Assembly (NCBI GenBank): GCA_023548195.1
Contig: JAJHZJ010000252.1
Span: 875,501-939,500 of the forward strand
Origin: Bettongia penicillata ogilbyi
Taxonomy: Eukaryota > Chordata > Mammalia > Diprotodontia > Potoroidae
Reading direction: 5' to 3'
Length of the DNA stretch: 64,000 nucleotides
Position numbers and translations under genes: made by a program. Under the pieces are notes generated by a model, which saw only the letters and a program-made list of their open reading frames with translations, did no database searches and was not told where the DNA came from. Shown here piece by piece: positions 38,632 through 54,432 of this stretch (position 1 is its first letter; each line of letters begins with the position of its first letter).

Positions 38632-38667
38632 GACTTGCCATCAACTACCCAACCAAAAGGACGACAG
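38632..38667 (+). CDS. CASK: CASK 36-nt exon in the PDZ-SH3 linker
   Basis: It encodes 12 residues in phase 0 (DLPSTTQPKGRQ), human positions 603-614. The residues are polar and basic and lead straight into the SH3 domain. It is small enough to count among tiny cassette exons, and human isoforms lacking it are known to me from annotation. Its loss leaves the frame and the folded domains intact. The acceptor is ttctacag|GAC and the donor is CAG|gtgaat. Confidence 0.97.
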
Positions 38668-39692
38668 GTGAATAGACATCCTCTGTAGAACTTTTCTAAA
38701 CTTAGTTGCTAATAGCCAGTCCCTTCTTATTCTTTTCCATCCCATATCCTTTGCATATTGATGTATAACATAAGCTTCAAAAGCTGGTATCATTTCATTT
38801 TAACACATTACACATGACTAATTCTTCACATGAGTTTTTTCATGTACATATATGTAACTGATCGGTATTGTAATTTCAACCTGACATTTGGTATTTCTGA
38901 TTAAGAATTCAGCCTTGTGTATTGACTTTGAGGTGGAAATGAAACTAAATCCTTTGTTTGAATCCAGTGGTAAACAGTATTATTATAAGAACAGAACACC
39001 AAGCAGGGCAATTGTTAAAGCATTCATTGACTGAAACCTCAAAGTTGTTTTCTTAAGTTTAAAAGGGACTTTTAAAAGTCTTTTGGAAATAGAAAATAAA
39101 ATTAAGAATGAAAGACATCCCAGCTTCTATACCAGACCAGAGTCAGCAGGGCAGAGATTCAAAATTGCCTTCTTTAACAGTTTCAATCATGACAAATGCC
39201 CAAAATATGCTTTTCCTAGTGCTTACCACCAGGAAAACCGTTTTCCAATGGCTAACATTTAAAAGAGCACAGGGTTTTAAGTACAGATATAGATTTTGGC
39301 TACTTTTACAGGCTGAATTTCTGAGAAGCAAACTTTTAAAATAATGAAATAGTCAGATTGGTTTTACAGTGACCTAACCATTAACATTTTGGTGTCATTA
39401 TGCAAGTTACAGCTTTGTTGGATTTTCATTTGAGATTTAATAATAAATAATGGAATTGTAAAATTGTTTTATATAAATTGAAAACTCATATTTCGCCCCT
39501 GGCCTAACCAGCCTCTTAGTAAAGTATTCTGGGACAGGAGTTTTAATCAGTCCTTGATTCCCAGAATTTCTTTTTCTTTGTTCCTTTTCTAGTTGTCTGT
39601 TACCTGATTTGAAGTACTTGCATTTTAACATCCTTAGGGAAAAGTTGTCATTGCACACCTTTCTCCTATGCCAACCATGTAATTACAATGGT

Positions 39693-39942
39693 TAGGACAG
39701 CTTTGTGCCACAGGAAATAGACCACTGAGCCTGGAGTCATGAAGATTTATCTTCCGGTGTTCAAAACTAGCCTTAGACACTTACTAGCTATGTGACCCTG
39801 GGCAAGTCACTTAACCCTGTTTGCTTCAGTTCCTCATCTGTGAAATGAGCTGGAGAAGGAAATGACAAACCAGTCTAGGATCTTTGCCAGGAAAACCCCA
39901 AAATGGGGTCATAAAGAGTCGGACACAACTGAACAACAACAG
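39693..39942 (+). mobile_element. Marsupial tRNA-derived SINE, near full length
   Basis: 'agcctggagtcatgaagatt', 'gctatgtgaccctgggcaag', 'tcacttaaccctgtttgctt', 'gagctggagaaggaaatgac' and 'ccccaaaatggggtcataaa' end in 'actgaacaacaacag'. Confidence 0.9.
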
Positions 39943-40069
39943 AAATTCCTTATATATTTTTCTATTTCTAAAATGCTGTCCAGGTGTGTTATCTACTTTA
40001 CTTCACAGTGTTCACTGGATAAACCCACTCTTATACTCCCCTTAGAAGTAATACAGCGCCACCCCTTCT

Positions 40070-40205
40070 TTTAAGAGATAATGAAATCAAGGCTCTCGGA
40101 GGTTAAATGACTTGTCCAAGGTGACACAAGTAATAAGTTACAGAATCAGGACTCAAAATTAGGATGAGCACTCCATGTTAGTCCCATTTTTCACGGTGTC
40201 AGGCT
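40070..40205 (+). mobile_element. MIR-like SINE fragment
   Basis: 'agagataatgaaatcaaggc', 'ggaggttaaatgacttgtcc' and 'aaggtgacacaagtaataag' match the MIR core. Confidence 0.7.
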
Positions 40206-40923
40206 ACCTTCATTAGAAAATCAGCCCTCAAGCTATATAGCCTAGGGGATGTTTCAGGGGCTGCATTGGCACATCAAAAAAAAGAAGTAACAGGAAAATC
40301 TGTCTACCCACCAGAAAAGCAAAATAACACAAGGACCTGCACCTTGAATGGTATTTATTATTTGGAAACACTTCCAATTCTGATGTGATTATAACCTACA
40401 GTTCTTCTACTGTATAGGATGACTTAAGGGTAAAGTGAGTATTGATAAGGAATGTTATCATTTGTTTTAATACTAGTACCATTAAGATATGTTTAGACTT
40501 AAAAATGACAGGTTTCATGCTAAACTTTAACAATCCTTCTGAGTATTTAGAAACTGCCCTCCCCATAAACTAAGACTTACTCTTTTAAGGGTAACACACA
40601 AATAAAATTTTCAGTAGGAAAACTTTCATTAACTCTGGATGGTTAAATGTTCGTATAAAAGCTGATAGCAGCATTAAGCTGAGAAAGTTTCTATCTGCTA
40701 CGTTTATAACCTTTAGGTATGAAAGGTAATGTCATAGGGGTGACCAGGTCCTGGTCATCCATATTACAGTAATGTCACTTAGCTTCTGGTTTGAGACTTT
40801 TCTGTTCTTCATTTTCATCTGTCATTTTTGCTTTCATCTTTTTAGTTTCTTTTTGTTTTTTAAGTGTTATGTGATTGCTGGAACATTCTGTGGCACTCTT
40901 TCTTACAAAATCTTATTTTGTAG

Positions 40924-43727
<2,804 letters not shown>

Positions 43728-45779
43728 TGAAATGCTTCCTGTGGAAAACTTGTGTCCACTTCTGTTTTCCAGTTCTATGGAAAAGTCTCATTTGTCTTCA
43801 CTGAAGGAGTGTAAGGGGTGTCACAGCAGTCAGTCCTATTCTTTGTAAAGACTAATGAAACTGCACCACAGCCAGATAAGTGATTAGCCCACTTCTTGGA
43901 AATATCCCTCCAGAGAAGCCCTTCTTCCAGATTCCTGGTCCCCTGGCTCTTCTGTGTAGATCACTCTTGTCCTTTGCGTTTGTGGAAGTACTTGCTGTAT
44001 ATGGAAGAAAGTGAGCTCTGCAATGTTCAGTCTCATACCCCTGAAAGTTTGCTTTCCATTTGGAAAGAGGATTGAGCAGGTGTGACTTTTTTTAAAGCAG
44101 ATTGCACAAGTTGACTTATTTATCTGTAGTCCATTGTTTTAAGGAACATTAGAGTACTATGAAACATTCAGCTTTTTAGACAAATATATGTGTCCAGAAT
44201 TTGCAACTAAAACAAGTATGAGTTTTATTATAGCACAATAATTGAATTCCCATTACAATGACAGAATATAGATTCACCTAAAAGAAAGTGTGAAATGACA
44301 TAAAGAGTGGAATTTCTTTTATTTTCGGTACTTGGGTATTAGTAACCCTTTCTAATAAGGGAATTGTTATGAGGAACTGATGTTGTCATAAGATTTTTTT
44401 CCCAAGGTTTCAGAAATTGTCTTACATATTAAATGTATAACAGTAAAACATAAGAAAATCCAGTAATCCTTTTCCATAAGAGAATACATTATTTCCGATA
44501 CTTAAGTGGAATACGAACTGCATTGTGCTCTGTTAAAAGATAATTGTTCCCATGATACTTATTCAGCAAGGATAATTATTAAGGATTCTTAAAAGTTTAT
44601 TTCTTACTCAGAAATCAGCAATGATCATTGGGAATATAATGTGTAATAGGTAAGCCTTCATAATTTAATTTGAAATTTGAAGTTTTTTTTCCTTCACTCT
44701 AGTTACCCTGCATTGGTTTTTGTTTTCAACAATTCAGTTCACCATTTATTAAACAGCTGTCATGTGCTGGGTGTGCGAGTCTTCTACATGATGTGATTGA
44801 CTGCAGCTGCTGCATCCAGAGCAGAAGTTCCTACCCTACATGTGATTGCTGCATATTTGATAGCCATATTATAAGACAGAATGAATGTAGCTTTATGGCT
44901 GTTCATTTTAAACATTCGAGTAGTGTCAGTTGGAGTTCTAAAGCGGCAATAGCTAAGAATGTTTCAGTGAAATACTTGACCCAAACTACCAGCAATATTG
45001 CTAAATCTATTGTTGACTGTATTTTCAGACGTTTTACCAGTTTACAAGGAACAGTTTTGAAATCCGTAATTTTTTAAAGTTAATACATTATAATGCTTAA
45101 AAACAACTGAAACGCAAAAATTTATTAAAATAGCATTGTAATTAATTTAGAAAGCAAGTTTTAGTTATTGTCAATTTATCATTTAGTTATCATTGTCAGT
45201 TCATGCCCAGTTTACACAATTAAATGCATAACAAATGAAGGGTATGTAGAGTGTGGTATTAAATTGCTAAGTGTTCTCAAATTTGAGAAAAAAAGCAAAA
45301 ACAGGAAATTAAATTAAATATGGATTGAAAAGTCTTAGCTCCACAATTTTTAAACTGTTTGGAGTGTTCTGTTGGCAGTTGTGAAATACTATTTTAATGA
45401 AAGACAAACAAAATAGCCAGAAACCTTGCCTTCCTCCAGTGCTTCACTTCCCATTTATTCACCTCCTCCCTAGTAATCTTCTTGTGATAGAGACTAGAGA
45501 CACCTTTCCTCACACCTGAAAACAGGTGAAACTCCTAAATGTCCCAGGGAGGTAAGATGGTGATGAAGAACACCTTCAAAACCAGACCTAATGTTGTGTA
45601 GAGTCTTGAGGTATACATGTATGAGAGTGTTCTTTTGCTGAGGATTTTCTTTTTTAATTATAGACTATTAAAGAATACTATACTATCAGAATTAAAAGCC
45701 ACCTTTCAACTATCCAGTCTACCATATTACCCAGTAATACTGCTTAATGATGATAACTTAAAAGTTTATATAACACTTT

Positions 45780-45970
45780 ACTGGAAAGACTTGGCATCAG
45801 ACAATATGGGTTCTACTTCTATATCTGCCATTTACTGTATGTGTGACCTTGAGCAAGCCACAAATTCTCTGAACCTCAGTTTATTTGTTTATAAAATGGG
45901 GAAAATACTTCCTCAATTTCACAGAATTGTCCTGGGGGAAAGTGTTTTGTAAAGTTGAAGCACATTATAA
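45780..45970 (+). mobile_element. tRNA-derived SINE, diverged
   Basis: 'ggaaagacttggcatcagac', 'gtatgtgtgaccttgagcaa', 'aacctcagtttatttgttta' and 'taaaatggggaaaatactt' follow the SINE order. Confidence 0.75.
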
Positions 45971-45999
45971 AGGTGAACTATATACTGTCTGAATCTGGT

Positions 46000-46260
46000 C
46001 CTCCAAACAATCTTGTGAAATTGGCAATGCAGACACCTTTGATCCCTTTTTACAGATTAGAAAACTTGGGCTTGGTTGTCTGCGTTTAGTAGGATCAGAC
46101 AGGATCAAGGTTTAAAGTTGGAAAAGACCTTGGAGACCATATATACAACCCCCTTATTTTATAAATTTGGAACCTAAGGCCAAAAGCAGATTAACGACTT
46201 GCCCAAGGTCACACATCTAGTAGGTAAGAGAAAGCCAGAATCTAGGGCCTCCCATCCAGG
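46000..46260 (+). mobile_element. Two adjacent MIR-like fragments
   Basis: 'tttttacagattagaaaact' near 46050, then 'ggaaaagaccttggagacca', 'acgacttgcccaaggtcaca' and 'catctagtaggtaagagaaa' near 46110-46235. Confidence 0.65.
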
Positions 46261-46559
46261 AATCATCTTGAACCTCTTTGCAACATGCAGGATTTGTACT
46301 CACACAAATTCTAGTAAAACATTGTTTTGATATGAAACAAAATGGTGTAGAACAGAGATGTTATATTTAAAGTCTGGAACACTCCCAAGTGCAGCCCAAA
46401 CCAGATGAAAATGTAATTGGGAAATCTTTTAACAATTTTTTTAAAAAATATGACAAAATATGGGTAATGAGTGTTAATGTATGGTTTTCTCAGTTAATAC
46501 ATGACCCTCAGAGTTCTGGATTTGGGGGACAGTTTGAGAGTTTAACACCACTAGTGTAG

Positions 46560-46742
46560 AAAAAAGTCCCTAAAGACCTAATCTGGATTATAGGACTCAA
46601 CAATTGGTAACTGTGTGACTCTGGAAAGACATTTAATATCAGCCTTAGTTTCCTAATTTGTAAAACTGAAACATTAATCGTACCACCTCTCAGGTGAGGG
46701 AAATGACTCAAAAGTTAAAGTACTATATAAATGTGAGCTATT
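46560..46742 (+). mobile_element. tRNA-derived SINE, diverged
   Basis: 'ggtaactgtgtgactctgga', 'tcagccttagtttcctaatt', 'tgtaaaactgaaacattaat' and 'agtactatataaatgtgagc' follow the SINE body with a MIR-like end. Confidence 0.7.
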
Positions 46743-46889
46743 AATATTCCTTTGAAAAAAATTCATTCTCTCCCAAGACCTCCTACTTCATTGCTAAATA
46801 TCTGTTAGATTATGTTGAAACTCCGCAGCCCTAGAACTCCTGCCTGACAATCATTGATCCCCATGGATCCATGCTGACTTCTCCTCCTC

Positions 46890-47060
46890 CTCCTTGTCTT
46901 ACTCCTCCTTTTTTTGCATTTTTAAAATTTATTATTTTTTAATATTTCTTTTTTTAAATTAAGTTCTCTTCTTCCCTGCAGCCCCTCTCCCACCCACTAA
47001 AAAGGCAGACAGTATCTCAGTCATACATGTAGAATCATATACAACATAGTTCCATGTTAG
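46890..47060 (-). mobile_element. LINE-1-like end fragment
   Basis: 'cccctctcccacccactaaa', 'aaggcagacagtatctcagt', 'catacatgtagaatcatata' and 'ttccatgttagccgtgtt' resemble text I associate with marsupial LINE-1 ends. Orientation is inferred. Confidence 0.5.
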
Positions 47061-47079
47061 CCGTGTTCGAACAGTGCTG

Positions 47080-48490
47080 GAAAGGACCTCAGAAGCAATC
47101 TGACCTCACCCGCTCCCAAGTGACAGCTTTGTAAAATAGTGGAGAGCAGCCATCATGTCCCTCTAAGTTTTCTCATTTCCAGAGGCGATTTTGAGGCAGA
47201 CACCCTCCTCAAAGTGCATATCAATTTGTCTGATTCTTTCATGAAATATCTGTCGTCTAAAAACGAACATTCTAGATGTGTTCTGACAATTGTTATCCCT
47301 TATATCCTGTACTTATATTGATTCAGCCTAAGATTAATCTAACTTTAGGGTCATCTTTGTCAGACTGTTGTCTTATATTGAGCTTATAATCAATTAAATC
47401 CCTCGATACGTTTTAGCGTAACTCCAGATTTCAAAATTGCTGTTTAAGCCAGGTCTCTCTTATTCTATACTTGTGTATATGGTGAAATTTTTTTCCTATA
47501 TCCTTAAGTTTATATCTTGTCTTCATTAAATTTTTGTTTCTAAATGTTGACCTCGCATTCTACTTCTGAGTATTGATTGTGCCATTTGGAGTATTAGACC
47601 AGTCTTTCCACCCTTATTAAATATGTCTTCTGTTTCATCAAATTATTGATTAAAATTGTGAATAGGCCAAAACCAGCTACAGAAACCCATGGCTTGCCAC
47701 TCAAGAACTTCCTCCAGGTTCCCTTTAAACAACGTGTTTTTTCAGTGATCTTTGAATCTAACAGTAATATGAAATCTCAGTTTCTCTCATCCACATAGAT
47801 ACACTTAGAAACTTTATCAAATTGCTTATTAAAATTCAGTTACTTTCTCCCTATAATTTTCCCTTTATTTACTAACCTAACAAAAAGAAAATTCTGTTTT
47901 CTCAGTGCCATTAGAGAATATGTTCTAGTTCTTGATGATCACTTCTTTTCTTTGTAAGTACTCAAACACAAATTGCTTAATAATCCATCCTAGAATTTTT
48001 CTGGGAATCTATGTCAAACTTACAGATCATTCATCTGAGATTACCAATAGCACCTCAGTAAGTTCATCTTCATTCTTTCAGGACCCGAAGACATAGTTAA
48101 TCTGAACTCATTTAAAGCAGCTAGATGTCATCTTACCATCTCCTTATATTTCATGAACCTTCTTGTTATCTTAGCCACTGTTTTTCTAACCTTTCTGAAA
48201 GAAAAGATGAAACAAAATAGTCTGAAGTAATTCTGCTTATTGTCTGTCATGTGTTAGCATTGCAGCATCTCCCCAGTGAGTCTGTTCCTTTCCCACAAGC
48301 CTCAAGATCATTCTCCTCTTCCTGACATAGATCTTAGTGCCTTTTTTTTAATTTGACCTCATTAAAGAGCTTTCTGCACAACTTCATTAGTGTCTTCTGT
48401 TGAATCACCTCTTCCTTTTCTGGATCCAGGTTTTAAATGTATTGTCATAATTTGTCTTCCACGACTTCAAACCCTTCTTGAGCCATCCCT
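47080..48490 (-). mobile_element. CR1/L3 LINE relic, reversed
   Basis: On + it reads as the complement of a CR1-type 3' half. In order: 'ccatcatgtccctctaagtt', 'cattctagatgtgttctgac', 'ttgattcagcctaagattaa', 'ttgtcttatattgagcttat', 'gccaggtctctcttattcta', 'ggcttgccactcaagaactt' and 'gaacctctttgcaac'-like runs further on. This order is that of amniote CR1 copies, diverged. The right limit is approximate. Confidence 0.7.
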
Positions 48491-48504
48491 TTTAGAGTCT
48501 AGCT

Positions 48505-48700
48505 CTCAGTAAGTTAAGTAAACATTTATTAACCACAAGCCCTATGTGCTAAGCAATAAAGATGCAAAGAAAAAAAAACCTCCATTCCTCCCCTTTAAGG
48601 AGTTCAGAGTGTAATGAGGGAGACAACATGCAAATGACTGTACACACAAGAGTCAGTGTACCAGTCTTTTCTCTGAACTTGCTGAAATCTGCCTCCCCAG
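48505..48700 (-). mobile_element. L2 LINE 3' end, reversed
   Basis: 'aagtaaacatttattaacca', 'caagccctatgtgctaagca', 'cctttaaggagttcagagtg' and 'taatgagggagacaacatgc' is the complement of the L2 end. Confidence 0.75.
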
Positions 48701-51593
48701 AGTCAAAGGCATAGGCTTGATAATGCTCCACCTTTCTTTCTTTCTGCATTAGGAAGTCTAAGAACATTATCATATTCTTCCAAAGTTCTTGTCTTTTTAT
48801 TTCCCACCTGATTGTTCCTTGTGGCTCATAATTAAACCTCACAGATTCAGAAACCAAATTCTCATTAATTCTTTATCATTCCAAGAGGTTGGTGCTGTCA
48901 ACAAGACAAATCAAGAATATACCAGGTGTTCTGTTCCTAGCAGAATGGGATTTCCAGCACATGTTAAACTTTATCTTAATAAGCCATCTATATAAAGAGC
49001 TGTTATTAACCTAGCAAATGCTTTTAGAATGAGTAACACCATCTCAACAGCAAAATTTAAACCAACTGAACTAACTGGTTGCCAATAAAATTCAAGCCCA
49101 AACTCCAGTAAGTTTCTATGGGTGTTTTTCCAGAAGCTTTTTGAGACATCAGCTGGTCGTTTAGCCCCACCACTACTAAATGAGATGGTCACTAGATTAA
49201 AAGAGGATATTTTCTTGTTCCCTGTATACAAATAATAGGAGATCCCATCAGTGACAAATACAAAGTTATATGCATTCATAGCACTATTAGAGCAGCTAGA
49301 CATTAGTTTCAGAGACCCATTAGTGTGTGTCAGTGGTAGAGGATGTCTAATAAACCATCTCCATCCTTGTCACCGTCTCAATCAATTGCAAGGGGAGTTC
49401 CACACACCTAGAATTTCACTCAGTTGTGCACAGTACATTCTCTCTGATTATAATATGTAAGGCCTTCTTAAATTGTAAGTTTTACATATAATTTTGAAGA
49501 TATTTTTAACTTTTTCCTCCTGAAATAAGAATGAATATTAAAATTGTTTTCTTATGGAAAAGTCAGTTAATTATCTAAATATTTAAAAGAAGTAGCTAAG
49601 TTTGAGTAACATGCCAAGCATTAGTAATGTTATGAGTAAACTTTATTGGACAATATTTCTGAAGCCTTGGAAATGAATGGGATTATTACTTGATGTTCAA
49701 AGTAATTGTACTTTCTCCAAAACTAGAAATTTTACAGACTTCATTTTCTGTGAAAAGGCAGTGACCATCTGCTAAGATACTCTGTGCTTAGAACTCCCAA
49801 TAAGTCAGTTTCAGATCATGCTTTTAATATGAACTAAAAAAGATTTTCTTCACTGATTCAGTTATTTTCAAGAATATTAGAGGCTTGTTCAGTGGTATTT
49901 TGATGTATCAATTTCAATCCTTTTCACTTCTTCCTTCTCAAAAAAAAAAATGTAAGACTTTTCAAAATACCTTTTTCTGAAGTGCTTATAATTATACTTA
50001 CTACCACACATTAGAAATACTGACTGCTGTATACCAGGGTATTGCCAGACTTTTACTGAAATGCATTTGTCATTTCTTAATGTGATTTATTTGCCTTGTG
50101 TTTAGAATATTGCATGGTAAAGTTTATTTTGTGCATATTATATTTTTTATTTTACTAATATAATATAAGCCATCTCTCAATGACCCCTGTACATTTTTCA
50201 TGCTGTCTCACTCCCAATGGCCTCTGTGCATGTAAGTAACCCGTCAAGTGACTATGCCTCTTTATTTGCTTCTTACTATTTCCTTTTAATAACTCTTATC
50301 TTTATCAGCTAGCAGCACAGAAACTGTAAAAGTTCTGTCTTTAAATGCTCTCCTTGTATCCCTTTTATCTCTTATGTACTTAAAAGTCCTTTTTCATTTG
50401 TTTTGAAACCCTGTAACCATGTATGGATCTCATTTAGACCAGAACCAAACCTTCCCTTGCTGCTAGTAACCTAGTTAGGGCACAAATATATACCATGCCT
50501 CTTTATTTGTTGGTATCTAACACATCTGTGCGTATGTTTGTATGTATGTTTGCGTGGTTTTTAAATGAGCTGTTGGAGGATAGAATAAACCTAAAGTAAA
50601 AGGACTGGTTTAACCCAATCAGAAAACCTGGCATTCTTTTATAGTGGGCTTAATTAAATAGTTTTAAATATTTTACACTTGATAACTTAGAGCTTGAAAG
50701 TTGGCAGAAACCTTAGATTTTCTTGTTCATCCCATTAATTTCCAAAGAAGTAAAGCAAATTAGCCAGTACTGTACATAGAATAGATGATCCCAGATGCTG
50801 AATTTAGAATCTTAACTTCTGATCCTCCCACTCTACTTCTCTGTCTTCAAAGTCAACTCTTATCTGTCGTATTTCTTTTACAGTCCTGCCTTTTCTTCAT
50901 TGAAAATTACTTAGAGCCACCAATGCCCAAAATAGCACCCTAAGCCCTCTGGCTTACTTTTGTAACTCTCCATCATGCTCCTCCCACCCTAGAGAGCTTC
51001 CTAAAAGAATAGTTCCTTCAGTATCAGGAGTTTTGTGCAAATAACATCATAAACTCTTGAAACTTTCTAGCCTTTGAGTTATTTTAAAACACAAGATTTC
51101 AAAGACTCCCTTATCTCTTTTCTTATACAGTGTTAGAAAAAAAAAATGCATTAAACACTGGCTACCATGAGCTACCATCCTTAGAATATCAGAGGTTTTT
51201 TCCTGTTTTCAAACATCATGAACACCAAGTTTGAGGTTTCCACTACATTGCATTGTAGCCTCTGAAAACTTGAATTTCCAAAGTGTCTTACTCTGAGAAG
51301 GATGATACTCAGTTATTAGAGGTATACTATTATTAAAATTGTAATCCAGGTCTACATTTGGCAAAGGGATGTTTTTACTACATAGAAGCTTTTCTGTATA
51401 ATCAGCTCTGTTATTCTTGGTTCCTTTCTCACTCCTTGGAATTCTTTTAAAATAACATTAGTAGCTCAAAAGATAAGAGGAAAATTTGCACTTACTTCTT
51501 GGTACATTTTGTAGATGATGAGGGATGCAGAAGATAATAGACAACATTAGACCCTAATGAAATCAAAAATTTTCATCAGTTCTCAAATGGGTA

Positions 51594-51637
51594 TGTGAGT
51601 TAGAATTATGTTAACTGTGAGTTAGAATTATGTTAAC
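51594..51637. repeat. 22-bp perfect tandem duplication
   Basis: Two identical adjacent copies of a 22-bp unit beginning tgtgagttag and ending atgttaac. Confidence 0.95.
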
Positions 51638-52536
51638 TTTAACAACAGTAGTTATGCCTTTTTAGAAAACTTTAGCTGACGGTTTAAAATTGGTTTCACA
51701 ACAGAAAAAAAGGTTTCAAAAAGATTTCTTTAAAAGAAGTATTTCTTTTCAAAATGTGCGGATGACAGAACTCCCAGTTTGCAAAACTTTCTAGGCTCAA
51801 GTTGTTCTGGCCTTTGGCCTGTTTCCACATGGCTGAATTCAGTTCAATTTAAGATGCTTATTGTATTGAAATAGTTGCTATCATCTTTTCATATGGACAT
51901 ACAAGAATTAAATTGTGCCATCCAGGAGAAGCATCTTACTCTCCTTCATATTGGAGGGTCCTTCATGCTGAGTAGTGAACATTCAGAAATTTAACTAGAC
52001 CATGATAAAAAAAATTTTTAAAGCAACATTTTACACCTAAAATTGCAATTGTGAAATGCATGTTAAAGGTTTGAATTTAATGTTACCGTAGTGTCTCTTG
52101 AATTTGAGAGTTAACTCTGCATGCTAGCATCTGGATAGTTTTAAAGTGGTACATTGAAGATTGATTCTCCATTCATTTCTCATCATACTCTGGAAAGGAT
52201 ATTTTCTAAAGGAGGCATTTAGCTACTTTTAGTTACCATTGGATGTGCTGGCATTGTGTTCATGTTGGTTACTATCTATAGATTTTTTTTCTTTATAGTA
52301 TCGCTAATTCTCTACCACTGCAGAAATCTGAAAAGCATGTAGTTGTGGATCAGTTTGTGTCATTTGATGAGTATTGCGTGGAGAAACATGCAAGACTTTC
52401 AAAAAAACATTTCTGTGCATGTATTTAATATATCTTTGGATGTCATTGATTTTAAGGTACATATTCATAGACCCAAAAATGAATATTTTCCTTGTAAGAC
52501 TTAATATCTGTTTTTTAATTCTAAATACCTTTTGTA

Positions 52537-52563
52537 AATATATATATATATATATATATATAT
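52537..52563. repeat. (AT)n microsatellite
   Basis: About 27 bp of alternating AT, just before a tandem duplication. Confidence 0.95.
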
Positions 52564-52572
52564 TTCAGATAT

Positions 52573-52628
52573 ATCTGAATATAATTTGTTTCAATTTTTT
52601 ATCTGAATATAATTTGTTTCAATTTTTT
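52573..52628. repeat. 28-bp perfect tandem duplication
   Basis: Two identical adjacent 28-bp copies starting atctgaatat and ending in six T. It lies 0.1 kb upstream of a CASK exon. Confidence 0.95.
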
Positions 52629-52664
52629 AAAAAATTATCATCACTACCATAATGTTGACAGTAA

Positions 52665-53133
<469 letters not shown>

Positions 53134-54194
53134 TAGAGTACTTAGATGGTAGGAGTGGCTTTATTTGTTGGCGAAGTATAGAGGGTGGAACTTTTACATT
53201 AGGAGAAACAAAGAAAACTCTTTTACTGTGCTCTCATGATCAGAGTCCTAGGAAGTCTTCCAAAGGCAGTATCAGAACCACATTCTACCACTGAGACATG
53301 CATGGTGCTTTCTGTCTCTGCCTATACCAGGTAAGTCTCTTTTATGTGAATCCTAAAGAAACAGTCATTGACATCTTTAACATTGGCTGTGATCACTGCA
53401 GTTTTCTGATCCCCTACAAACACACTTTTTAAAAGTCCATATTCTTCCTTACCACTTCAAGTGACATCTAAACAGCATGGCATACTTGACCTTTACTTAT
53501 TGAGTAACAGATAGGAGGCTTTTCCTAAAGAGGAGAGAGTGGACTCCTCTCTGAAGAGGAAGCCATTTTTTTTCCTCCAAAGAAAGAAAATGTGCACCCA
53601 TGCGTGTTAAGGGAGAGATCATTCAGTAAAAGAGGAATAAAAAGATGAGTAGTGACGACTGAGTGACAGCCTCCTAAAGGACATGTCAGCACATCTGGTG
53701 ACAGGAGAGAAGTCTGCCATCTTCCTGAGGAGTAGATCTAGGATGTGACAAAGGATCTCCCAACACATGTCGAACCACAGGAAAGCTACCCTTGCCCGGT
53801 CATTTATATGTCTGTAAATGGTATTGTAGAAGGATTCTAGAAAGTGCTGCTGAAGATTACAGACTTTTGGGCAAAACTGAATACTCAGAAGCATCAGAAG
53901 AAAGAAGTATATTAGGGAAGTGAAGAGTTGGTTAAAAAGAAGGCGTCTGAAAGTTAGGTTTGGCTTCTGGACAGACCATGACTGAAGCACAGATGAATGA
54001 CAGCCTCCTGGCTAGGAAAAGAGTACCTAACAAATGGGCTTCATCTATGCAGATGAATTCAAAAGTGCTTCAAACTGAGAAGAAAGGGAAGAGAGGAAAA
54101 TAAAGAGTAGTTACAGTATAGGGCCCAGAAATTCGCAAGAGACAGAATCTACGGATGGAGACTGCAGTAAGACCCATGGCCTCTAGCTGTAGTG

Positions 54195-54432
54195 CATTTA
54201 CACTCTGGTTTAAGATTTGCAAAGCACTTTGCATGTATGATCTCTGTGACCATCACAGCATTCCCTCAGGTAAGTGCTGTTATCATTCCCATTCCACATA
54301 GGAGAAAAATAAAGTGGCAAGTTCAGAGATTCGCTTAGGGTCACACAATTAGAAAGTAACTAAGGCAGGATTTGAACACAGGTCTTCCCTACCCCAAGTG
54401 CAGCACTATCCACTGTACCACCTACCTGCCTC
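54195..54432 (+). mobile_element. MIR-type (CORE) SINE
   Basis: 'gatttgcaaagcactttgca', 'accatcacagcattccctca', 'ggtaagtgctgttatcattc', 'cgcttagggtcacacaatta' and 'aggatttgaacacaggtctt' then 'actatccactgtaccacct' is a nearly complete element. Confidence 0.8.

Larger units (their letters stand above)
38668..40923 (+). other. CASK: CASK intron (2.3 kb)
   Basis: It contains a full-length + strand SINE at 39.7 kb and a MIR-like piece at 40.1 kb. The rest is AT-rich with nothing recognised. It ends in cttattttgtag at 40923. Confidence 0.82.

Noticed and set aside
53619..53990. 123-codon minus-strand frame
   Set aside because: No recognisable family, no start context, flanked by CASK intron and repeats.
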